A stretch of DNA of 64,000 bases from Branchinecta lynchi (lineage: Eukaryota; Arthropoda; Branchiopoda; Anostraca; Branchinectidae). The translations under genes were made by a program, and so were the position numbers. The notes below the pieces were generated by a model. That model saw only the letters and a list, made by a program, of their open reading frames with translations, was not told where the DNA came from and ran no database searches. The stretch covers positions 4,941,572 to 5,005,571 of the forward strand of contig JAKZAP010000004.1 of assembly GCA_023053575.1 (NCBI GenBank). The letters run 5' to 3'. Shown piece by piece: positions 19,129 through 34,100 of the stretch (the first letter of the stretch is position 1; every line of letters begins with the position of its first letter).

Positions 19129-22100
19129 GTTTGTAGCAAATAGTTGAATGGTCTTAAGCTGGTCTAAAAAATACCGAAACACAGACAACAAGAATTCAAA
19201 TTGTTATTAGCCTATTTCTTTCCTTTCTCTGTTTTGTCTGTGTTTTGCCATGTCACTTGCAATGAAGACCTGATGGACCCAGTCAGTATCAGTCTGCCAC
19301 AAGCCCTAATTTTTAGATATCTTATTTATACCCTAGGGTACCAAACCAGCAACCAACCACAAATGGTAAGCCTCGGACTGGTTAAACAATCCCTGTTGCT
19401 TTTCGAGTCAACTCGTCACCTAGGCTAGTAAACTATCCCTGTTTTTTTTCAAAATTATTGGTATGTAATGCATTAACTGATTCTAAATGATTATTGCCTC
19501 TTTTTGGGATCCCAAGATGTAAGTGGCAAGATACCTATGACATCGCAAAAGTTGTCCGTCTGTGCGCAATATAACTCTCGAAAGGAATGAGATATTTTGA
19601 TGAAACTCGGTGTGAAGATTCTTTGGGTCAAGAGTAAGGTCAAGTTTGTAGATGGGCTCTGTAGCCCTATATTTAGGGATGGGGGAGGGGGTTTATATTA
19701 AGGGGCAAATGAAATACTTTTAAACAGATAATGTGTTAGTCGATTATGAGGTAAGAAGACATGCTGAAGACGATGGTGAAATCCATTTTGTCATTAGACA
19801 AGTAGTTCACCCGAAATCCAGCCAAAAGCGAACAGTTTGTTAAAAGTAAACGTTTTATTTGAAGTTGAGTAGATGGTTGGTATAGGGGTAAGAAGACATG
19901 CAAATTCTGCCAAAACCGCAAAGTTTGTTAAAAGTAAAAGTTTTATTTGAAGTTGATTAGATGTTCGATTTAGGGGTAAGAAGACATGCTGAACACTTAT
20001 GTGAAAAGTGTTTTCTACCTGGACAACTTGATCGCCCGGATCAGGCCAAAACCAAAAATTTGTTAAAAGCAAAAGTTTTATTTGAAGTTGATTAGATGAC
20101 AGGTTGAACTGTAAGAAGAGACGCTGAATCTGTATATGACATAAGCTTTAGTTGAATTTGATTAGATGTTCTAGAAGATACTATGAATTCATTTCTGAAC
20201 TCTTTTTTTGTCTGGACAAGTATGGTAGTTAGTTAGTAATTGTCTGGGTCAGATATTAGACTTTTGGGATTCCATCGAAACCTTTGGTCTTGTTGATCAA
20301 GAACCACTGATACACAAATCCTCAAATTTTGGTGTTCATACGTCGGGGTATGGTATCCCTATCAAATTCTGTTGAACTGAAAATCTAAAATGAATATTTG
20401 CTTTTCAGACAGATTTGTGTAGGGGCAGCCTACCATGCCCGTACTTGTGAGCACCATACCCTTATGTTGGGGCTTGCCCAGACGTTGGAGGACCATGTCC
20501 AAAAATTGAGGATTTCTGTAAGGCTTTCAAGAACAGAATCAAGAGTTATCAGTTTCTTGCTGATATAGCCTACTGTAGTTTGTTTACTGGGCTGGTTTAC
20601 TTTTTGTACAGGTTGTCAGAATTACTGGTTAGGGTGGATGATAGAGGTTATTGTATACTGATTTAACGTTTTTGGGAAAAGCAGCAGAGCCTCAGTTTGC
20701 ATGTAGTTTTAAATTGGTTCTAAAAAATATATAACGAGCTTTCAAATAATTCCTAAACACTGTAGTTATTTCAACCTACAATCAGGGGCATCCCAGGGGG
20801 GGGGGGCAGCGCCCCCTCCCCCCATGTTTTGCGAAGGCGAAAAATTCGGGCAAGATGGGCATCGCGGCGAAGCCGTGATGCCCTTTTCATAAAATCATTT
20901 GTCTGCGCATTTCGAAATTGGGTAATTCAACGTGTTTCTTGGTTTCCCTTTCTCTATCGAATTTGCTGGTAATTTAAGTGGCATTTATTTAGCTCTCGTT
21001 ATTTACCATTTACGGTAGCTTCAGCTGGTTGCTGTTAATTTTTTTACTTCTTAGGATTGCAGTAGTTTAGGAATAAGCACGTCTCTTGACGTTTAAACTA
21101 GCCTACTTTTGTTTGCTGGAATTCCGAAGAAATGTACTTTTTATCCACTTTAACCTGGATCACTCCTTTCGTTGCCAGACAACTCTTGGTTGAATAGATA
21201 ATTTTGGGATTGCAGAAAGGCACTGTTATCATCAGTGTTTCCACAAAATTTCGCCTGCAGCGCATTTCGCAGTCTTCGCTAGTTAGACAAATGTTGCCAT
21301 ATTTAGTTGGCGTTTGAGGCTTGGAATTTTGGGGGCTTGGACTATGTTAAAAGCTAGAATTTGCATGGGAAGTAGTTAAAGGTTGCCAGAAAAACAGGCG
21401 GATTAAAAAAATTTCGCCTGCTGTGCCTTAATTAATCATGGGCAAGCCGTTAGCGACATCATCGCTATGCAGCAACACTGTTTTTTTAGATTATTTCAAT
21501 TCCTGTTTGCAAAACTGGGAAGGACTTCCAAAGATAAAAGGCTAGTGACAGCGTATCTATGAACAATAAAAAGTAAAACAACAGAAGCGGAAAAGCGTGA
21601 GAACGTGCCAATTTTTCTCTTTAGACTTGTTTGTATATGTTCTGCAGCTTTTTACGTAGTAGCTTCATGAAAGCAACTTTCTTAATAAATTCAGTACAAA
21701 TCAGGTACCGATTCGGTCAATTTTACCAGGTGCGCCCCCCCAATGAAGAGAGGCTCGGGACGCCCCTGCGTACAATGGTATCCTCAACAAGATCTGTTGG
21801 GACCAGAATTGCAAGGATTGCTCCAGACAGAGGCATTACCAGCCGGCATGTTTTTGGGATCCCAAAACGTAAGTGGAGGCAGAGTGGACGAATACCTATG
21901 ACATCGCAAAAGTTGTCCATCTCTCCGTCCATCCGTCCGTCTGTGAGCACGATAACTCTCGAAGGGAATGAGATATTTTGATGAAACTTGGTGTGAGGAT
22001 TGTTTGGGTCAAGGGACAGGTCGAATTCGTAGATGTGTTCTGTGGCTTGACATATAAGGGTGGGGGAGGGGGGTTCAAATTGTGGGGCAAACAATTTTTT

Positions 22101-25100
22101 TTTTTTAACAGCAAATGAAGTTGTCGATTTATGGGTAAGAAGACTTGCTGAATACGAATATGAAATTCATTTTCTCGCCGGACAAGTTGTTCACCCGGAA
22201 TCTTGCCAAAACCGGGAAGTTTGTTAAAAGTAAAAGTTTTATTTGATGCTAATTAGATGTTCGGTTTAGGGGTAGAAGACATGCTTAACACGAATATCAA
22301 AATCATTTCCTCGCCGGACAAGTAGTGCGCCCGGAATCCGTCCCCGACCGGAAAATTTGTTAAAAGTAAAAGTTACGCCTGAAGTTGATCAGATATTCGA
22401 CTGGGGGGTAAGAAGACATGCTGAATCCATATATGACAATCATTTTTTACCCGGACATATAGTTCACCCGGAATCCGGCTGAAACCGGAAAATTTGTTAT
22501 AAGTATCCTACGGTAAAAGTTTTATCTGATGTTGATGAAAGAAGTATTGGGGTAAGGAAATACGCTGGATTCGTTTTTTGTCGGTGAAGTAATTTGCCCG
22601 GAATCCTTCGGGAACTGGAAATTTGGCAGAAGTAAGGCAGGAAGGATAAATTTTTCCACAAGTTTGTTTTTCCAATTTGAGCGGCTTTGAGCCTGAAGAG
22701 GACCCTTACCAAGAAGGGCGAAAGATAGCTCTAATAAAGTTCAGCTGACGTATCCATTTTGCACTGTCAAATAAGGCAGGAAGTTTTGATTAATATCTTC
22801 AAAGTAGATGATTAACCCAAACACAAAAAAAATTCTAGTCAACCTCGTTGACGGTTTACCGGTCGGTCTAGTGACTTGATTGGGACTGTGGCGGGCATGA
22901 ATTTCAAATGCCTGTAATTCAGATGGCACTTTTTGCACTATAAATCATTAAATTTCAAATGAAACTTTAATAATATATATATTAAATTTAGAGGCGAAAG
23001 CCTTTTCTGTTGCTTTGTATTATTATTATTGTTATTGTTACTGTATATACTGTAGGAGAGAAGCTAAAAATGTATTTAATGAACCTTGTTAACCATCTTG
23101 GACACCATTGGGTTCTAGATTCTAGAATCTTGGGCGTTCCATTTCTGATAAGGACTAAACATTGTGCTAAAAAATTTGCACGGGAATAAGAAAGACTGTT
23201 GCGATTCCAGCTAGGAAACAATTACATGTGGAAGTAAGGATTTAGCGACCAAAAAGACACAACCAGAATAGAGAAAAAGAATTAACGGGCATAGTCAATG
23301 TCACGGCTCCATTAACAAGCCTGAAGCATTAGCTCCTCTTCTCCTTCACTTGAAGTTGTTTCTGTTTCAAAATAATTATCAAGCCGTTTGTGGCGTTAAT
23401 TTCTTTGCCGTTCTGGTGCGTGCTTGTTCACCATTCTTTACTGCGTAGTCAGGCAGAATACCCCTGTGCTTTTCTGTTGACAAGCCTTCCGAATTTCATG
23501 ACTAAGTCATGGCGCCGTTCTGATAGGAGTTGTAATCCGAGTTGTTCTCGACTTGTTTCGTAATCAACATATTCATATCCAAGTATAGTTTTGCAGGCCC
23601 GTTTCTGAACGTTTTCTAGTCTGTCATTTTGTTCTTGATTCAGACCGCAGTGCCATACTGGGCAGCAGTATTCAACTGCAGGGCGCAGATAAGTCTTATG
23701 GCAAATAATGAGAACGTTTGTTTTAAAGGCAAACCGTCTGAGTTGACTGAAGGACCGCAGAAGCAGAGATGCCTGTGTACAAAATGCATTTATCTGGGGT
23801 CCCCATTTTAAGTCATCATCGATGTGGACGCCAAGTACCTTGACTGTTTTCACAGTTTTGAGGTTGGTGTCAACGATTTCTGGGACCTCACGTTTTAGAA
23901 AGTTGATCCTGAAGATGGAGCTTTTTTCGATGCTTAATGTCAGCTTAGAATTAGCTGCTTGAGAGTTGATCTCTTGTCAGCAAGGTATTCACGGGATCGT
24001 TGAAATGTGGATCGGAAAGAGATCGAAACATGGCAGCATTCAAATCGTCTGCAACTTTGTAGCGATTTGGATACTCAATTATGAGCTAGTTTATCACTAT
24101 AATGAAGGCGAGAGGGCCTAGTTTGCTTCCGTGCGCCGCTCCACAGGTGATGTTCAATGAGGTTGAGATGTCTTCTTGGCTTAGCTGGACACACTGGCTT
24201 CTTTCGTAAAGGAAATCTGCCAACATTCGTAGCACAAGTCTTCTGGCCCCCATCATAGAAGCTGCTTCGACAACTACATTGTGGTCCAGAAAATCGAAAG
24301 CTTTGACGAAGTCCATAATTATGGTGTCAACAAATGAGCCCTCAGTTTCTAGGTGCTTTAGGACGTCATGGATATATTGAACCAGGTAATGCGAAGTATT
24401 GCAGCCTGGACGAAATCCGTACTGTCGTTCATCGAGTTTGTCTTTAACGTCTTCGTACAGCCATTTACAGATGAACTGTTCGAAAACTGTTGAAAGAAAC
24501 GACGTTTTAGAAATTGGTCGAAGGTCCTTCACGGATTTTGGGGTCCCTTTCTTTGGTATTGGGGTGATGTATGCCAGCTTAAAGTGCTTGGGGAAGATTC
24601 CTTCGACAAGAGATTGGTTAAAGACGGCTGCTAATGGCTCGGAAAGCTCATTTGCGAACTCTTTCGCGTAACGGATGGGAACTTCACCAGGATAAGTAGC
24701 TTTTCTTGGGTTTAACTTTGACAATATCTCGAAAACCTCTCTCCTGGGTGAATTGTGGGGATTTCTGTGATGGGTGGGAGATGTGGCATAGCGGAGAGTC
24801 CTGGATGTACGGAGCAAATCGCTGCAAAATGCTCGTTTATGGAGCTAAATGACAGTAGCTCTCCGTTATCGTCCCTAATTTCCAATTTAAGGTTTGCTTT
24901 TCCCATTAACTGCTGAACTGTTGTATGAAACTTGCGACGATCAGCTGCCAGGACTTTCTTATTGCACTTCCTGCCGAATTCTATCCTCGCTTTTTTCAGC
25001 TTTTTAACTATTTTGTTCCGCAGTATTTGTCCGTTATCCTTGTAACCTTCTTGCAAAAGCTCATCTCTTCGCTGTATTAGAGACTGCATCTATCTTTTTT

Positions 25101-28100
25101 TTACCCAGGGTCGTCGGAACAAAATTTGTCTGCCGTTGCGTTTCCATTTTTTAGACTGTACATACTCTTCCAGTTATGGGCAGCGAGTCGGCTCTTGTAT
25201 TCGGCTTCCTGTTCGGTGAAGGCAGGAAGTGGATCGGCAACGGTGCACATTCACAGCTAACGAATCCCACAACCATAATTCAAAATTGTAACATATCAGT
25301 TGAGATGGTTTTGTAGTGAAAGGTAATGAATTTGCCATTCACTCCCTGGCACCAATGGTTACCACATGGAACCAAGAACATACTATGCAGTCAATAGTCT
25401 TGCAAACCAGAAAAGTAGTGATAGACACTCCAAAAGATCACTAGTCTACACTGCTTGAAGATATATGCGGCTGTCTTTTCGCTCGCAAACTCAGCGGCTT
25501 TTTAGGATCTTGAAACGTGACTGATGGGGTACAGGATTATCGGCTGTTTGGGATCCCAAAACATTAGTAACGGGGCACCTATGACTTCGTAAAGTTGGTC
25601 TGTCCGTCTTTTACCAAGATAACTCTCAAAGGGGTTGAGATATTTTGTTGAAACGAATGCGGTAGATCAATTAGCCTACAGGTGAAGTGAGTCGGCAATG
25701 CGATTGGAAACTTGATGGCTGATAGGAGCAGGTGCCCTAAATTTGTTGCTTTGAGTCCAAATCAGATCTGACAACTGTGAGTGGAAGGTTGGACATGTCA
25801 TGGTAATTTTGTGATACACCTCACAAACCAAACGGGTTCATGGGCTCTAGAAAGTGCTTGGATTTGAATGAAAGTTGCCGAGATATTCCGTTCACCCGCA
25901 TCTAAGAATGTTGTTTCATGGAGGTCTGGGAAAGGTTGTAATACACGTAGGGCAGAACAGATGGAATGATTGGGATGAAACTTGAAAGGTACAAAATTCA
26001 TGGGACCTAGACATGTAGTTCGAGGCCTGGTCTGAACCTCGTCTTGCCATTGTGGTAGTGGTGTGGGGAATATATATATATATACGAGTATTTAAAAGCC
26101 AGTGGCCATATACACAACTACAAACACAAAAATAAAGAAACACACTAACAATCAACACGTTCAAGTCCCTGCGTTCCGCATCTCCACGCCTTTCTCTATA
26201 AAGTAACATAACGCAGTAATTGAATCTCTCGAAATAGTCCCCAAAATACCAGGGAGCAGCGGTACACCCCCTCAAAAAAATGTATCCCTCAAATTCACCA
26301 AACTTCGGCAACTATTCCGAAAATGGTCCAGCCCATCCCCAACCTCCCCACAAAGGGGGCAAACACACCGACCTCCCGAGCCACCGTCAACAAAAAACTC
26401 CCAGTATCTTTTACGCAGTGGTATGGAGTTTGCCCGCGCCTGCAACCAACACTTAAGGAATAGAGGTGGGTTTCGGACATAAGTCACCGAATAAAGTGGA
26501 TCACTTCCGGATAATTGTATCATGAACAGCCAGATTAACCCAAAAGGGTAGTTTGTGGGTGGGAACAGAGAAATCACTCAAGAACAAAAAAAGGAAACAG
26601 GTTTGCTGGTGTGGTTGGTTTAGGCTACCCAAGGAACAGAAAGGAAAGAAAAAGTGCAAAGCGTTTTCTGACTTACTGATGAGAATTTTGAAACTTGGCT
26701 TGAACATTAGAGACTTGACAAGATTAGCTTAGAAATTGTCACTTCCCAAATCCGACCATCCCTTAAAGGACTTAAAGTACTCATCGTAACTGCAAAGTAC
26801 ACAACAATACTTTTAAGCAAAATGATCATGAGCCCATGCTCACTTTTGCCTCAAGGGTTTTGCTTTGGAATTAATTTGAATTATGTTTAACCATTCCTTG
26901 CTTTTGTTTTTATGTATTATTAGAATCAGGTCCTTTCGTACTAGTATTAAAAAATAAACTTGGATTTAATCCTTTTCAAATTCCTTTATTAAATACAAGT
27001 ATTCGAGCTCCCTTGAAGTGCGAATCATAAATGCCAAGTGAAAATAAGACTCTTGACCAAACAATACACATCAGGATCCAAGAGGGCTCGTGATTTTTGT
27101 GCCACAAAGATTTTGCTTAAAAATAAATATCTAGCACCCTTAAAGTGTGCATCTTAAAGGACACCTGAATGAAGAGTACCAGGTATCATCCCTATCTGTA
27201 TTACTTCCGTTAACATTGCTTGCAGAAAACCCAATCCAAGTACGAAATAGTGTTTCCAAGCTATGATTTTGCTCCATTTTGCGTCTGTCCTTATTTCAGC
27301 TGCGAACAATTTTAGAAACGAACAAATGTCTCCAATCAACCCTTCTTCTGGAATATTTTTAAACCAGTTAAGCCCAAATGCCAAATTCCAATACGATCCG
27401 GCCAGCGCTGTACAAGATTTGAATGAATTGCGCTTTTTGTCTTGGAGTCCGCATATGCAGACCTCCCGAAACGAACATCCCTGTTTTGAAAACGTCACAC
27501 TCAGGAGAAGAATGCTCTCCGTTGTCATGTCTGTAAATGCATTCTCCATGGTGTGTTCAAGAATGGTTGCATTGTTCAGGTGTCCTATAACTGGAAAGTA
27601 AAAAAATACCTTTGACCAATAGGGCGTCGCTAGCCAAAACTCGAGGGGGGGTGGGGTGCAGCCGCCCGTTTCAGCTTTTCGCCACACATATAATAATAAA
27701 ACTTGTGATACCTGCCAGAGGCGTTATTAGCCAAAATGTTTAGGGGGGGGGGGGGGGGGGGGGGAACGAAGCATTTACCGACTGGCTGGTAATTTTTACC
27801 GACTGGCTGGTAATTTTTACCGACTTTTTCTGCAGAAAAAAAAAAGACCGTTTTCAACAACAACTAGACCTACGTTGCCGGGGCAACGTGAAGTGTTGCG
27901 GCAACCTTTGTCCGGCTTCGCCGACTAAAGTGTTGCGAGAGCAACACTTTGGTTTTGTTTCTTCGCTGTCGGTTAAATGCTGAAATTGTCAACTTATCGA
28001 AGCTTTTAAAACGGTATGTTCTAAAAAGAATAATCACATGATCAAAAGCTGTTCTTTAGCGTTGTAAAACCAACAACAAAACAATATCGGAAGAAGGGAC

Positions 28101-31100
28101 TAAATTGACTTGGCGGTCAGTTGAACTTTATCCTTTTCAATCGTAGATATCGTGACGGATGAAAACTTGGAACAATATCTTATATAATCTAGTTGGTAAT
28201 ATAAAGCTATCCGTAACGTTTCAGGACTAAAATACCATAGATGACACTATTAATTATTACAAAACTACCTTATTGTTTTAGATTACCGTATCGTTTGTAC
28301 CCGTTGTGTAAACAGTTAATCCTCGGTTATAGCGATAGACCATCGATACAAACTTTCTTACCGTCATATTTACAGATATCGAGTACAATGTGCACCAATT
28401 TCCAAAAATTTCTAGCCCCTCGTGAACCGATTCTTACTTACAAGTCCCTCTCCCGTGATTGACATCAAATTCATCGGAACAAATAATGGATACACCAGCT
28501 ATTAAAAGTTGCAAACCCCTCATCGCTGAAGATGATTATAGCATAAAAGCCGTTTTGGCTTTTTGGGAACAAAATTGTTCTTACCATCTAATACACCTGA
28601 TACAAATAACAGGTATACCAACTAGCAAAAGCTGCAAACTCCTCATTGCCGAAGATGATTATGAGCTAACAGTCGACTGTTGGTTACAGTCGACTGTTGC
28701 TTACAAGTCCCTTACATGTCTCACAACTGGTATCGCCTATTTTTGGTTTCAGTGTGTACCTTACTCCTGAAGTTGTCAACCCCTTGAAACTTTCAAACTG
28801 GTTTATCTCATGAAGGATTTTTGTTAAAAAAAATGGATGACATATACTTTGATCAGCTCATCAAGGGCATCGATTGCCCTAACCACAACAAAAGAATATC
28901 GGAAAAAGGGACTAAATTGACTTTGCAGTCAGTTGAACTTTATCCTTTTCAATCGTAGACATCGTGACGGATGAAAACTTGGAACAATATCCTATATAAT
29001 CTAGTTGGTATTATAAACCTATCCGTAACTTTTCAGGATTAAAATACCATAGATGACACTATTAATTATTACGAAACTACCTTATTTTACATTATCGTTT
29101 GTACCCGTTGCGAAAACAGTAAATCCTAGGATACAGCGAGAGACCATCGATACAAACTTTCTTACCGTCAGTTTTATATAAATCGAATACAATGTGCAAC
29201 AATTTGCACAAATTTCTAGCCCCTCGTGCACCGATTCTACTGACAAGTCCCTTTCCCGTGATAGACATCAAGTTCACCGGATAAAAATAATGGGTACACC
29301 GGCTAGCAAAAGTTGCAAACCCCTCATCACTGAAGATTTTTGTAGCATAACAGCCTATTATTACTGACAAGTCCCTTGCATGTCTTACAATTGGAAACCT
29401 AATTGTTCTTACCATCAAATGACGGGTACGCCAACTAGCGAAAGCTGCAAACCCCTTATTGCCGAAGATGATTATGAGCTAACACTCGACTGCCGCGTAC
29501 AAGTCCCCTACATGTCTCACAACTGGTACCACCTATTTTTGGTTCAGTGTGTACCTTACTACTGAAGTTGTCAACCCCTTGAAACTTTCAAACTGATGTA
29601 TCTCATGAAGGAATTTGTGTACCAAAAAATGGATGACATATACTTTGATCAGCTCATCAGCGGCTATCGATTGCCGTCGAAAAAAAAAATTCTACCTGTC
29701 TTAGTTCAAAAGTTGACTTTTTTGCCGTAGGCCAACTTTCTAACGTCACCACTTAGAAAGGAGCAAAGGATAAGCTCTAGTTTCTTTAGCAATGAGAGAA
29801 CTTCTAAAGTTTAAGAGGTACATCTGATACCATTTCTCTCACAAATGGAACCAAATTGTTCTTACCATCGAATACACCGGAAACAAATAACAGGTACACC
29901 AACTAGCAAAAGCTGCAAGGCCCTCATTACCGAAGATGATTATGAGCTAACAGTCGACTGTTGCTTAAAAGTCCCCTACATGGCTCATAACTGCTATCGC
30001 CTATTTTTGGTTTCAATGTACCTTACTACTGAAGTTGTCAACCCCTTTGAAATTTTCAAACTGGTGTGTCTCATGAAGGAATTTTTGTACCAAAAAATGG
30101 ATGACATATACTTTGATCAGCTCATCAGTGGCTATCGATTGCCGTCAAAAAAAAAATTCTACCTGTCTTAGTTCAAAAGTTGACTTTTTTGCCGTAGGCC
30201 AACTTTCTAACGTCACGACTTAGAAAGGAGCAAAGGATAAGCTCTAGTTTCTTTAGCAATGAGAGAACTTTTAAAGTTTAAGGGGCACATCTGATACCGT
30301 TACTCTACCGCAAACCCAAGTGCAAAAAAAAAAAATTATAAACTCAGCTGGAATCGTCACAGACATGGACAGAAACAATAGATGGCAGCACTTCCGGACC
30401 CGTGGGAAAAAGCCACTTTTTTGTCTCTGTAGATTTTTCTATTTATCACTCAAAGAAGATATGTTGGCTGTGGGGCTGGGTAATTGCCGCATATATTTAA
30501 CACTTATAGATTTTAGTCCATCTTCAATTTGAAACTGGTGCCTGCCTGCTAGCGTGCTAGAACGGAGCTTTCTACTCGAAAGCAGAAACATGGTTTGATG
30601 AAACGAAAGGTTCGCTACACAACTTGAGGTGCTCCTCTCCGGCATAGGCTATACAACTCCACTTCACTTCGCAAACCGTAGGCTCTGGCTCGATGACAAG
30701 CAAAAACCATCCTTATTGGCCCCAGGCAAGAGTTCTACGGAGCTTTCCAAAATGTAATGTCATATTCATCAATCCGGCCTAAGGTCCACACTTTCCGTAA
30801 AAACCGCACAGGTTAGACCCTTCCCAGTTACCAGGAATAAAATGAAATCGGAGTCATAGGAAAAAAAAAAAAAAAAAAAAAAAAAAACGAGGACAAAACC
30901 AAAGTGTTGCTCTCGCAACACAAAAATGACATTTTTGAAAAAAGTCGACTAATTTTCAGAAAAAACGACTGTTTTCAACAACAAAATCAACTGTTTTGAC
31001 GAAAAATTGCGGCACTTCGTGCCGACTCGGTTATTTTTTACCGACTGGTCAACAGCATTGGGGGGGGGGGGCGTCCCCCCCCCTCCCCCTAGTTCTGACG

Positions 31101-34100
31101 CCCCTGATACCTGCAAGCGTTGAAGATCAAAGAAGCCTAGTCTTATCATATCTCAGGGGCGGTTTGATGGACTTGGGCGGGGGAGGTGACTACCTCAAAA
31201 TAAACGACTGGCAGATGTTGGGCAATTATCAAGATAGCTAAGAAACACAACACCACACCCGGGAAACTGTACGAATTTAAAGAAATACTAAAGCTAGTAT
31301 TTGTAAGGTTAAGATGAACGTCATTCGTAATAAGAGGAATTCACTTCCGCAATAGCTCCGATCCGCAGCATTTTCTGATGACTATATTAGACAGAATGTA
31401 ACTGAACGCCGCAGGCGAAATTTTAAAGTAGCCTAAGTTATGACTTTTTTCGGGCAAAACGCTACTTCCCCTTTCAACACCTAGCTTTTAATGTGGCCCA
31501 AGCCCTAAAAGCCAAGCCTAAAACTCGAATGAAATCACGCAACCTTTCAGTAAATAGAGCCTACTACGAAAGGCGCCACAGGCAAATTTTGTGGAATCCG
31601 GCATGATTAGAATATCTTTTCGGATCCCAAATGAAAGTAAGGGTCACTTAGCACGAATCTGCCCGTATTTCTTAGTTCACGACGAATTAAGAAAAATGTG
31701 AGAGATATAGCTGGAAGTTGGTAATTTGCTTCGGTTTGACCATTTCCGAAAAAGAAGGACTGATCATCCAGAAAAAAAAAATTAAAACAGAGCAGACGTT
31801 CTGAATTCATAGTTAAAAAACCACATAAAAATTAAACGACATGTTGCAATAACCAGGCCCGTCATTACATCTTGTCTCATTGCTCACGAAACCGATTTAT
31901 TTTTAACGTTGCACAATGTACTGGAGGAAAATTCCTATCATTCAATTATTTTATGTTAATTATAAAGAATATGTTAAATATAAAGAATCTTTGCATGAGA
32001 TTACAAATCCTTGAGAATGTGCACCGCACTGATACTGGTACATACATAATGGAGGTACTGGTACATTAGACATCGTGTTAAAATTTGGGTTAAAAACTGT
32101 GCGCTGCAGGATGACATTCATGATTTGACGACTTTCTTTCGTCGATTATGGAAGCTCAAATCTGACAGTCATAGTTCTCATTCTGACAAAACATGATTAG
32201 AAAATCTCTTCGTATCTGAACGACTAGAAATAGCCCGCCTCTTTATGTCAATCTGGCAAGGTTGAAACATGCGACTGAGAGTGTAATTCCTCAAGTCGCA
32301 AACGCTCGAGAACACAGAGATGGATGTTAACCCAGTTTTTTGGTAACCCTGAACTAGCCTTACTGACTTTCCGGGCGCACTATCAGCCCCCCATTTAGCT
32401 GTCCTGGGTGAGCGCCCCGTTTAGCGTTTAGCTGAAATTATGTGGTCGGGCGCTCTGCGAGCGCCCAGTTGAGCTCAATTTTTGCTGTAGCTTTTTTCGT
32501 TCTTCCATGGGTGAAAGGGTGGTTTGATGAAAGATAAATTTCCAGTGCATTAAATTGCGCATCATCACAGCTAAATGCAAAAATACAACAGTTTTTACCA
32601 AACGATTCTCGCGATTTCCAAGGTTCTGTGATCATTATTATCTCATGGGTTTTGCTTACAAATGATCACAACAAACCCACGCAAATTCCTACTTGCACCA
32701 TCGTACCCAGCCTTGAAAGTGCCATATGATCTTCTATTTGTTGTTCTTGAGTCGGTATGCTGAAGTGCAAGTTAGTTGAAATGCAGTTGGAAAGTTTTGT
32801 TGCTCATACCGCCAGAGATTCCTCCATAATTCCTTGAGACATCAGCATCATACCGTCTTAATCTTAAGCAAATTCTACTTCTGTAATTTTTCCAGCTTCT
32901 ATGAAGATTCTGCAAGAAAGTTTTCTATGATGGCTCCTTTTTTAAATTTTAATTGGGCAGGGAACAAGAGCAGTGACATTACAAAAGCCGGCGTCTATTT
33001 TTTGGAACACTTCCTGTCAATTTATTTCCTTTTCGCAGGTTTAATTCAGAAATTGGCAAGCATGACTAAAGACAGCGCAACAGGTGATAGTGAAGCCACT
33101 GGAAATGCGGAAGGGCCAGAAATGCGTCAGAGAGGTAGGCCTGAGCTTTCACTTTTGTCTACTAAACCCAGCTCTAGATGAAAATCTGATATGGAAGACC
33201 ACAATTGTGCTTATTTTTTGTTTTTCAGTTGATATATACTTCCCCTTTAGAAAATCTGCAAATAAAGCGGCTAGTTCATACAAAAAATGCCACATCCTAC
33301 TAAATCATACAGAGGCTCGAGGGTGCCCTGGAAACTATGGCGTTCTTCTGTGTTGGAGTGTACGGAAATGATCAGTCATGGACAGCCAGTCTATCACAAA
33401 GAATTGTTTGATATTTGTTTATTTTTAGCGATCGCTATTTCGGTCCGTCCGTCGGTCTGTCCAGGTTTTGCTAGTTTGGGCACTTCCAAATAAGCTAGGA
33501 CGATGAAACTTGGCAGGCATATCAGGGACCCCAACGAATTAAGTTGGAAATAGCCACTTCACCGATCTGAGCATCGTGGGGGGAGTGGAGGGAGGGGGAA
33601 TCCGGAAACTAGAGGTATTTATAACTTTTGAACGGGTGATCGGACTTTGATGAAACTTGATATTTGGAGAGACCCCATGTTTCAGACGACCCGATTAAAA
33701 TATGGACCGGATCCGGTGACTTTGGGGGGAGCTGGAGGGGGAGGACCGGAAATCTTGGAAAACCCTTAGAGTAGAGGGATCGGGATGAAACTTGGTGGTT
33801 AGAACAAGCACAAGTCCTAGATACATTGTTGACATAGCCGGACTGGATTCGGGCACGGTGGGGGGGAGGGGGGCGGAATTCAGGTGATCCCGCTAGATGT
33901 ACTTCCGGATGTGCTAGGACAATGAAACTTGGCAGGCATACCACGGACCTTAAATGATTAAGCTGGAAAAAGTCACTTCTCCGATCCGAGCATCGTGGGG
34001 GGAGTGGAGGGAGGGGGAATCCGGAATTTTGAGGTATTTATAACTTTCGAACGGGTGGTCGGATAGCAATGAAATTGGATATTTGGAGAGACCTTGTGCC

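Noticed and set aside
28459..30171. Repeated ~100-codon frames inside the 27716-31106 element as genes
   Set aside because: No start context, domain or splice evidence. Frames begin and end at different places in each internal copy. Kept only as a testable idea.
30859..30887. Poly-A run near 30860 as a retroposition signature
   Set aside because: It lies inside the hAT-like element next to its right subterminal repeat, with no LINE or processed-gene sequence upstream.
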